Source of the DNA: JBDTYT01 sp040005555
GTDB taxonomy: Bacteria; Actinomycetota; UBA4738; HRBIN12
Assembly (NCBI GenBank): GCA_040005555.1
Contig: JBDTYT010000065.1
Coordinates: forward strand, 1 to 10,060
DNA length: 10,060 nucleotides
Reading direction: 5' to 3'
The position numbers and the translations under genes were made by a program. Under the pieces are notes generated by a model that saw only the letters and a program-made list of their open reading frames with translations, was not told the DNA's origin and did no database searches. Position 1 is the stretch's first letter, and each line of letters starts with the position of its first letter. This document shows positions 5,135 through 10,060 of this stretch, one piece after another.

Positions 5135-5944
5135 TCACGACTGCACGGCCAGTCGGCGCTGGCAGAACTCCCGGCTCGCCACGAGGACGTCGTGCAGCGT
5201 ATCGGGGTTTTCGAGGTACCGGCGCAGGTCGAGCTCGAGCGAGACGGTGCCGGCGAAGCTTGAGGTAGCTAGCGCGTCGAGGAACGTTTCGAGGTCCAGG
5301 ACGCCCTGGTCCAGCGGGAGGTGCGAGTCCCACCCTTTCCCGGCGTTGTTCGACAGGTGGACGTGCACGAGCCTCGGCCGCAGGCGCGCGAGCGCTTCGT
5401 GCAGGTCGAGTCCGGCCACCGCGGCATGGCTGGTGTCGAGCACGACGTGAGGGAAGCCCTCCAGATCGTCGAGGGTCTGCCTCGCGTGGAAGGTGGCCAC
5501 CTTCCTTCCCCGGACGCGCAGCGGGAACATGTTCTCGACCGCGACGTGCACGTCTGTGCGTTCGGCGAGGTGGGGGAGCTGTTCGTCGAGCCAGCGCCGG
5601 TAGGCGGATTGCCATCGGTACGGCGGGTGGACCACGACGAGGCCCGCGCCCACGTCCTCGGCGAGCTCGATCGCGCGATCGATCTTGCCGATGGGGTCGG
5701 TCCCCCAGACGGTGCGGGCGGTCAGCAAGAAGGGAGCGTGGATCGCGTCCACCGACAGGTCATGGTCCTCGGCGAGCTCGCGCAGGCGGCTCGCATCTTG
5801 GGTGTCCGGTTCCTTCATGACCATGATCTCGATGCCCCCGAATCCGGCCGCGGCGAGGAGGGCGAACGCCTCGGCCGCCGGTTTGGAGAACAACGACACG
5901 GTCGAGCAGATCACGCGCGGAGCGGAGGGCTCGGGAGGGGTCAC
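5135..5944 (-). CDS. Endonuclease IV-fold TIM-barrel protein (sugar phosphate isomerase/epimerase family)
   Basis: A 269-residue TIM barrel of the AP_endonuc_2/xylose-isomerase-like superfamily, without a signal peptide. Motifs in order: AIHAPF (His69), VVVHPPY (His106), VAVENM (Glu137), VLDTSHA (Asp170, His173), VHVHLSN (His196), DSHLPLDQG (Asp206, His208) and SLELD (Glu237). These nine residues correspond in order and spacing to the nine ligands of the trinuclear zinc site of endonuclease IV; simple sugar isomerases need only four of them. Relatives are mostly annotated 'sugar phosphate isomerase/epimerase', so the activity is open: isomerase, phosphodiesterase or AP-endonuclease-like. Start is GTG at 5944-5942 with a TAGGAT box 9 nt upstream and no clear ribosome-binding site; a GTG ten codons in would still keep the fold. 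It converges on the VOC gene and diverges from a membrane-protein gene. Confidence 0.85.
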   Translation of the reverse strand: MTPPEPSAPRVICSTVSLFSKPAAEAFALLAAAGFGGIEIMVMKEPDTQDASRLRELAEDHDLSVDAIHAPFLLTARTVWGTDPIGKIDRAIELAEDVGAGLVVVHPPYRWQSAYRRWLDEQLPHLAERTDVHVAVENMFPLRVRGRKVATFHARQTLDDLEGFPHVVLDTSHAAVAGLDLHEALARLRPRLVHVHLSNNAGKGWDSHLPLDQGVLDLETFLDALATSSFAGTVSLELDLRRYLENPDTLHDVLVASREFCQRRLAVQS

Positions 5945-5953
5945 GGCCCGGAC

Positions 5954-5959
5954 ATCCTA
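5954..5959 (-). promoter_or_regulatory. Candidate -10 box TAGGAT for the TIM-barrel gene
   Basis: On the minus strand TAGGAT (5959-5954) is followed by 9 nt and the GTG start at 5944, the same box and spacing as at 2415-2430. The GTG lacks a ribosome-binding site, which agrees with leaderless transcription. No clear -35 element is seen. Confidence 0.45.
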
Positions 5960-5984
5960 ACGGCGGAACGAGCGGGAGCATCGG

Positions 5985-5990
5985 TATGCT
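5985..5990 (+). promoter_or_regulatory. Possible -10 box TATGCT overlapping the membrane-protein start
   Basis: TATGCT is a good -10 match and lies 7 nt before an in-frame ATG at 5998, a leaderless arrangement. It overlaps the competing upstream ATG at 5986, which has a GGGAG site (5974-5978) seven bases away. Only one of the two readings can be the main one. Confidence 0.3.
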
Positions 5991-6708
5991 GCGCGGCATG
6001 TGGGTGTTCCCGCTCCTCGCTGCCCTGATCGCGTTGGTGTTCGCCGGGTTGTTGATGCGGCAATGGTTCGACCGCCGGCGCCCGTATCAAGCGATCTGGG
6101 CGGTCGCCCTCCTCATGTACGCGGTGGCGTGTTTCGAGGTGTTCCTCGGGGGGCTCGGAGGCTGGACCTCGGGTGAGTTCCGCGTGTACTGGCTGTTCGG
6201 CGCGGTGCTGAACGTCCCCTTCCTTGCGCTGGGCGAGCTCGAACTGCTCGTGAAGCACAAAGGGGTGCGGGCGGCGATGTACGTGATCACGGTGTTCGTG
6301 ACGGCGTACGCGATCGCGCGGGTGCGCACCGCCGGTATCCACCCGCAGGCGCTCGCCGAGGATCTGCCATCGGGCAAGGAGGTCTTCGGGGACGGGTCCC
6401 CCGCCCACCGTCTGCCGCAACTGGTTTCGATCCCCGCCTATGTGGTGCTCGTCGGCGGTGCCGTGTGGTCGGCGGCGCGGATGCGCGGTCGCGCCGAGCT
6501 CAGAGACCGTTTCTTCGGCACGCTCCTCATCGCCCTCGGGGCAACGGTGATCGCCGGATTCGGTTCCGCGTTCGCTGCGCTCGGCTACCTCGCGGCGTTC
6601 ACGATCTCGCTCCTCGCCGGGATCGCCATCATGTTCTGGGGGTTCCTCCGAGCTTCCCGCACGGGTCGTGCTCCGTCGGCTGGCCCTGAAGGGCACTTGA
6701 GCCCTTGA
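5986..6708 (+). CDS. Seven-helix integral membrane protein of unknown function
   Basis: A 240-residue polytopic membrane protein. Hydrophobic segments fall at about residues 6-24, 35-54, 68-89, 96-112, 145-163, 176-194 and 199-221, with basic clusters after helix 1 (DRRRP) and helix 5 (ARMRGR). A polar loop of about 30 residues, with HPQALAEDLPSG, lies between helices 4 and 5. Helix 3 contains two Glu residues (84 and 86) in ELELL and helix 2 one Glu (51), unusual charges for a plain anchor and possibly functional. I recognise no family. Start ATG at 5986 has GGGAG seven bases upstream; the ATG at 5998, preceded by a -10-like box, would shorten the protein by four residues without touching helix 1. 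It diverges from the TIM-barrel gene and ends just before a strong hairpin, so it is probably monocistronic. Confidence 0.82.
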   Translation: MLRGMWVFPLLAALIALVFAGLLMRQWFDRRRPYQAIWAVALLMYAVACFEVFLGGLGGWTSGEFRVYWLFGAVLNVPFLALGELELLVKHKGVRAAMYVITVFVTAYAIARVRTAGIHPQALAEDLPSGKEVFGDGSPAHRLPQLVSIPAYVVLVGGAVWSAARMRGRAELRDRFFGTLLIALGATVIAGFGSAFAALGYLAAFTISLLAGIAIMFWGFLRASRTGRAPSAGPEGHLSP

Positions 6709-6710
6709 CA

Positions 6711-6731
6711 CCCGGCCGTGATTCGGCCGGG
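6711..6731 (+). terminator. Hairpin terminator after the membrane-protein gene
   Basis: CCCGGCCG (6711-6718), loop TGATT, CGGCCGGG (6724-6731) form a perfect 8-bp G/C stem starting two bases after the stop codon at 6706-6708. There is no T-run. Its position between two same-strand genes and before a 180-bp gap suggests an end of transcript. I see no convincing promoter or gene in the remaining gap to 6898. Confidence 0.65.
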
Positions 6732-6910
6732 CTAGAAGGGGTAGTGAAGAGAGCGGGGTGAGGGACTCGTCCGGTGATCCATTCGACCCGGTCGCGCGAA
6801 GCACCCGTGACCGCACCGTTCGAGGGGAGGTGCCGGAGGCCGCGCGGACACGCCGAGCGGTTGATGGGGCGGTCGTCCACATCCGGAAGTACCATCAGAG
6901 GAGGTAACCG

Positions 6911-8320
6911 TTGTTGAGCAAACGCTTGCGCTCGAGGGTGCTCGCGGCGACGGCGACGATCGCGGTGGGAGCCGGGCTGTTCGCCGGTTTGGGGCCACTG
7001 ACGAGCGGCGCATCGAGCCACCGCGAAGCCCCCCTGACAGCGGCTGATCCGCAGATCGACGCGACTGACCTGTACGCGTTCGTCAGTCCGGATAAGCCGA
7101 GCACCGTCACGATCATCAGCAACTGGATCCCGTTCCAAGAGCCCGCTGGTGGCCCGAACTTCTACGCATGGGCCGAGGGCGTCCGTTACAACGTCAACAT
7201 CGACAATAACGCTGACGCGAAGCCGGACCTCATCTACCGGTGGGTCTTCACCAATCACTACCGGAGCGGGGACACGTTCCTCACGAATACCGGTCAGGTC
7301 ACGTCGCTCAGCGACCACGACCTGAACTTCTACCAGACGTACGACTTGACCTTGATCAACAAGGACACAGACAGCAGGAAGATGCTCCTCGATGACGCGA
7401 TCGCCGCACCGAGCAACGCCGGCGACGCCTCGATGCCGAACTACAACGGCAACCTGTTCGACGGCGCCGTGCAGGACTTCGGCTCCGGCGGCGGTTCGCA
7501 CTCGTGGGTCGGCCAAGCCGACGATCCGTTCTTCCTGGATCTTCGCGTCTTCGATCTCCTGTATGGGGCGAACCTGTCGGAGGTCGGCGACGACACGCTC
7601 GCCGGCTTCAACGTGAGTGGCCTCGCGATCCAGGTCCCCAAGGCCGATCTGGCCGACAACGGCGATGCCGTCGCGAACCCGATCGTGGGAATCTGGACCA
7701 CGGCATCTCGGCACAGCATGCGGGTGCAGGCTGCAGACGGGACGCAGCACTACAGTGGTAAGTACGTGCAGGTCTCTCGGCTGGGGATGCCGCTCGTGAA
7801 CGAGGTCGTCATCCCTCTCAAGCTGAAGGACTACTTCAACGCTTCCAAGCCGACCCAGGACCCCGCGGCCCTGCCGCTCGTCCAGGACCCGGAGCTGCCG
7901 CACTTGCTGAACGCGATCTACGGGACGGACATCCCCGACTCGGACCCCAAAACCCCCGGGATCCAGCGTGACGACCTCGTCTCGGTGTTCCTCACGGGTG
8001 TGGCCGGACTCAACCAACCGGACAACGGCACCCCGAGTGAGATGCTGCGCCTCAACATGTCGATCCCGCCGTGTTCCGGCGGCGGATGCAGCAGGCTCGG
8101 TGTCATCGGCGGGGACAACGCCGGCTTCCCGAACGGACGCCGACTCTCCGACGACATCATCGACGTGTCGTTGCGGGTGGTGCTCGGCGCGCTGTTGCCG
8201 AACCACCAGACGCTCGCCGACACGATCGGTGACGGCGTGGACGCGAACGACATCTCGTTCAACACCGAGTTCCCGTATCTCGCCTACCCGACATCGGGTT
8301 CGGACCCGAGCCCTCACTAG
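6911..8320 (+). CDS. Exported DUF4331 domain protein
   Basis: A 469-residue secreted protein. The signal peptide covers about residues 1-34 (basic MLSKRLRSR, hydrophobic core 10-30, likely cut after SGA), so the mature chain would begin with the DUF4331 hallmark SSHREAP at 35-41. TDLYAFVSPD follows at 52-61, and the C-terminal block GDGVDANDISFNTEFPYLAYP near 440 is equally typical. One Cys pair, C388-x4-C393 in a Ser/Gly loop, could form a disulfide. The middle is rich in Asp, Asn and aromatic residues, as in extracellular beta-rich domains. Function of the family is unknown. Start is TTG at 6911, with AGGAGG (6899-6904) six bases upstream; a second TTG at 6914 is possible but farther away. 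It is the first of a probable three-gene unit with a TPR protein and a HupE/NicO-type transporter, separated from the TPR gene by a long hairpin. Confidence 0.9.
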   Translation: MLSKRLRSRVLAATATIAVGAGLFAGLGPLTSGASSHREAPLTAADPQIDATDLYAFVSPDKPSTVTIISNWIPFQEPAGGPNFYAWAEGVRYNVNIDNNADAKPDLIYRWVFTNHYRSGDTFLTNTGQVTSLSDHDLNFYQTYDLTLINKDTDSRKMLLDDAIAAPSNAGDASMPNYNGNLFDGAVQDFGSGGGSHSWVGQADDPFFLDLRVFDLLYGANLSEVGDDTLAGFNVSGLAIQVPKADLADNGDAVANPIVGIWTTASRHSMRVQAADGTQHYSGKYVQVSRLGMPLVNEVVIPLKLKDYFNASKPTQDPAALPLVQDPELPHLLNAIYGTDIPDSDPKTPGIQRDDLVSVFLTGVAGLNQPDNGTPSEMLRLNMSIPPCSGGGCSRLGVIGGDNAGFPNGRRLSDDIIDVSLRVVLGALLPNHQTLADTIGDGVDANDISFNTEFPYLAYPTSGSDPSPH

Positions 8321-8326
8321 GGCGTT

Positions 8327-8375
8327 CGTGGCCGACGGGACCCGACTCCGAACGGGGCCGGGTCCCGTCGCCACG
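8327..8375 (+). promoter_or_regulatory. Long intercistronic hairpin between DUF4331 and TPR genes
   Basis: CGTGG plus CGACGGGACCCG (8327-8344, one bulged C at 8332) pairs with CGGGTCCCGTCG plus CCACG (8359-8375): 17 base pairs with a 14-nt loop. It begins six bases after the DUF4331 stop and ends seven bases before the AAGGAG site of the TPR gene. No T-run follows. It could stop or weaken transcription, or protect the upstream mRNA 3' end so that DUF4331 is made in excess. Confidence 0.65.
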
Positions 8376-8395
8376 TTCACCAAGGAGATCGAGCG

Positions 8396-9733
8396 ATGAG
8401 CAGGGTGGCGAGGATCGGACTCACAGGGGGCCTGGCCGTCGTCGTGTTCGTGGCGGGCGGGATCGGGCTCTTCCGAGGATTGACCGATGTCCCGTCGACC
8501 TCGGCTCCCGTCCAGGCTCCCTCGACGGCGGTGCTGCTGCGGCCCCTCGCAGGAGCGGGATCGCTCGAGGACGCCATCGCAAACCTGCAGCAGCGGTTGC
8601 GCGTCGTCCCCGCGGATTGGAAGGGGTTCGCCTCACTCGGGCTCGAGTACATCGCCGAGGCCCGCGTGAGCGCCGACCCGACCTTCTACCCAAAGGCGGA
8701 GGGCGTTCTACACCAGTCATTGCAGATCAACAGCCAGGACAACTTTGAAGCATTCGTGGGCCTCGGGGCCCTCGCGCTGGCGCGCCACGACTTCGCCGGC
8801 GCCCTGACCGACGGCCGCCGAGCGGTCGCCATGAATCCCTATGACGCGGACGTCTACGGTGTCATCGGCGACGGCCAGATCGAGCTCGGCCATTATCGGC
8901 AGGCGTTCGCGACCTTCCAGACCATGGTCGACACGCGACCGGATCTGTCGTCGTACGCGCGAGTGTCCTACGCGCGAGAGCTCCAGGGCGACGTCCCGGG
9001 GGCGATCGTTGCGATGCAGGCCGCCGAGGACGCGGCCGGGACGCCCTCGGACGCGGCGTGGGCGAGCTTCCAGCTTGGCGAGCTGTACTGGAACAGCGGC
9101 CGGGTGGACAAGGCGGCCCAGGCGTACCGCCGCGGCACCGAGCTCGCGCCCGAGTACGTGCCGCCGCTCGCGGGCCTCGCGAAAGTTGCCTGGGGGAACG
9201 GCGACATCGGTCGCGCGACCTCGTTGTTCACCCAGGTCGTGGAGCGCTACCCGTCCCCTGAGTACGTCATCGCGCTCGGTGACCTCTACGCGGTGCAAGG
9301 GGACCAGGGGCAAGCGGATCAGGAGTACGCGCTCGTCCGCGCCGAGCACGACCTGTTCGCGGCCAACGGCGTGAACATCGATCTCGAGCTTGCGCTCTTC
9401 GACGCCGACCACGGTGCCGCGCCCGATGCGCTCGCGGCCGCTCGCGCGGAGTGGGCACGCCGACAGAGCATCCACGTGGCCGATGCCCTCGGGTGGGCCC
9501 TGTACGCGAACGGGCGCTACGCGCCGGCCGCTCGATACGCCGACAAGGCGCTCGCGCTCGGGACGCGGAACGCATCGTTCATGTTCCACGCCGGGATGAT
9601 CCAACTACGACTCGGCAACGACGCCCGCGCTCGGGAACTCCTATCCGAGGCGCTCGCCACGAACCCGAACTTCTCGATCCTGTATGCGCAGGCGGCGAAG
9701 GACACCCTTGCGAAGCTCGAGGGGCCGGCATGA
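8396..9733 (+). CDS. Membrane-anchored TPR repeat protein
   Basis: A 445-residue protein. Residues 7-26 form one hydrophobic helix, a signal anchor or uncleaved signal, followed by a Pro/Ser/Thr linker (about 31-47). The rest is tetratricopeptide repeats from about 60 to 440: helix pairs with the A/G-Y-A pattern, clear for example in EAFVGLGALALARHDFAGAL, AWASFQLGELYWNSGRVDKA and PEYVIALGDLYAVQGDQGQA. A conserved-looking ELALFDADHG segment (around 340) and HVADALGWAL follow before the last repeats. TPR proteins act as protein-binding scaffolds; here the repeats should lie outside the cytoplasm. Start ATG has AAGGAG (8382-8387) eight bases upstream. Its stop overlaps the next start as ATGA (9730-9733), so it is translationally coupled to the transporter gene and may assist its assembly; that role is inferred. 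Confidence 0.88.
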   Translation: MSRVARIGLTGGLAVVVFVAGGIGLFRGLTDVPSTSAPVQAPSTAVLLRPLAGAGSLEDAIANLQQRLRVVPADWKGFASLGLEYIAEARVSADPTFYPKAEGVLHQSLQINSQDNFEAFVGLGALALARHDFAGALTDGRRAVAMNPYDADVYGVIGDGQIELGHYRQAFATFQTMVDTRPDLSSYARVSYARELQGDVPGAIVAMQAAEDAAGTPSDAAWASFQLGELYWNSGRVDKAAQAYRRGTELAPEYVPPLAGLAKVAWGNGDIGRATSLFTQVVERYPSPEYVIALGDLYAVQGDQGQADQEYALVRAEHDLFAANGVNIDLELALFDADHGAAPDALAAARAEWARRQSIHVADALGWALYANGRYAPAARYADKALALGTRNASFMFHAGMIQLRLGNDARARELLSEALATNPNFSILYAQAAKDTLAKLEGPA

Positions 9734-10060
9734 GGCACCTCGCACGCAAGCTCGTGTTCGTGATCGCGCTCTCGGCGGCCATCGTAGCGGTGCCCTCGGC
9801 TGCGTTCGCGCATCCGCTGGGCAACTTCACCGTGAACCTGTACAGCGAGATCCGGGTGACCCCGGGCGAGGTGCGGATCGATTACGTCCTGGACATGGCC
9901 GAGATCCCGACGTTCCAGGAGATGGCGAGCATCGACACCGACGGCGACGGGACGGGGAGCGATGCCGAGCGGGCCTCTTGGGCCGAGCGCACCGCCCCGG
10001 ACCTCCTCTCGAACCTGACGCTCACGATCGGTGGTCGCTCCGTCGACCTGCACGTCGTGT
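9730..10060 (+). CDS. HupE/NicO-type (nickel/cobalt) transporter, N-terminal part only
   Basis: 110 codons are present before the right edge; the membrane domain lies beyond. A signal peptide spans residues 1-27 (hydrophobic core 8-21, AFA cleavage site), giving a mature N-terminus HPLGNFTVN. That block, followed by VRIDYVLDMAEIPTFQE at 48-64, is typical of actinobacterial proteins annotated as HupE/UreJ or high-affinity nickel transporters, which carry a periplasm-facing beta domain ahead of the transmembrane helices. Residues 69-80 match the EF-hand calcium loop at every ligand position: Asp69, Asp71, Asp73, Thr75, Ser77, Glu80. ATG at 9730 overlaps the TPR stop by four bases. Substrate assignment is from family naming only, since the transport domain cannot be seen. 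Confidence 0.75.
   Translation, partial: MRHLARKLVFVIALSAAIVAVPSAAFAHPLGNFTVNLYSEIRVTPGEVRIDYVLDMAEIPTFQEMASIDTDGDGTGSDAERASWAERTAPDLLSNLTLTIGGRSVDLHVV

Noticed and set aside
5941..6882. 313-codon minus-strand ORF opposite the seven-helix protein
   Set aside because: Arg/Glu/His-rich antisense product without domains; the plus strand encodes coherent membrane helices.
6890..6895. TACCAT as a -10 box for the DUF4331 gene
   Set aside because: Transcription from it would start at or after the AGGAGG ribosome-binding site and remove it; the TTGATG at 6861 is too far away to be its -35.
6774..6917. 47-residue plus-strand frame in the gap before the DUF4331 gene
   Set aside because: No ribosome-binding site, Arg/Ser-rich chance-like composition, and it runs over the strong site and start of the next gene.
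6629..8383. 584-codon minus-strand ORF opposite the DUF4331 gene
   Set aside because: Antisense shadow of a recognisable exported protein; its product is a low-complexity Arg/Val/Asp-rich chain with no family match, a usual effect of G/C-rich third positions.

Overview
The window is a compact, high-GC chromosomal segment with strongly G/C-biased third codon positions. It suggests an actinobacterium, probably a deep-branching lineage known mostly from environmental genomes. Supporting signs are frequent GTG/TTG starts, a bS22-type mini ribosomal protein, a DUF4331 protein, an actinobacterial 'phosphatase' family (PF15698-like), and several promoter-like -10 boxes placed 7-9 nt before start codons, as in leaderless transcripts. 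I see no tRNA, rRNA, CRISPR array, insertion sequence or phage gene.

Left part (1-2410): two short-chain dehydrogenase/reductase (SDR) genes lie on the minus strand and share a 4-base GTGA stop/start overlap. The distal one runs off the left edge. They diverge, with only 20 bp between start codons, from a plus-strand gene of the uncharacterised 'phosphatase' family. Centre-left (2411-4405): after a 200-bp leader holding a possible 40-codon ORF and GC-rich hairpins comes a tight unit. It encodes a Clp1/Grc3-like polynucleotide 5'-kinase, a 33-residue ribosomal protein (bS22/AURKAIP1-COX24 type) and a lipid-anchored alpha/beta hydrolase, with gaps of 19 and 18 bp. Placing an RNA-end kinase beside a ribosome component suggests an RNA-processing or translation-related locus.

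Centre-right (4444-6708): a 50-residue single-pass membrane protein (minus) diverges from a VOC/glyoxalase-fold metalloenzyme (plus). The VOC gene converges through a UUCG-capped hairpin on an endonuclease-IV-fold TIM-barrel protein (minus). That protein appears to keep all nine metal ligands of endonuclease IV, although its relatives are usually annotated as sugar-phosphate isomerases. A seven-helix membrane protein of unknown function diverges from it and ends at a strong hairpin.

Right part (6911-10060): an apparent three-gene unit encodes an exported DUF4331 protein, a membrane-anchored TPR protein and the exported N-terminal part of a HupE/NicO-type (nickel/cobalt) transporter. The transporter has a predicted N-terminal histidine after signal cleavage and a canonical EF-hand loop; it is cut by the right edge. 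This is the most system-like part of the window: three envelope-directed proteins, two translationally coupled, with a long intercistronic hairpin after the first gene. A role in metal handling is inferred only from the last gene.
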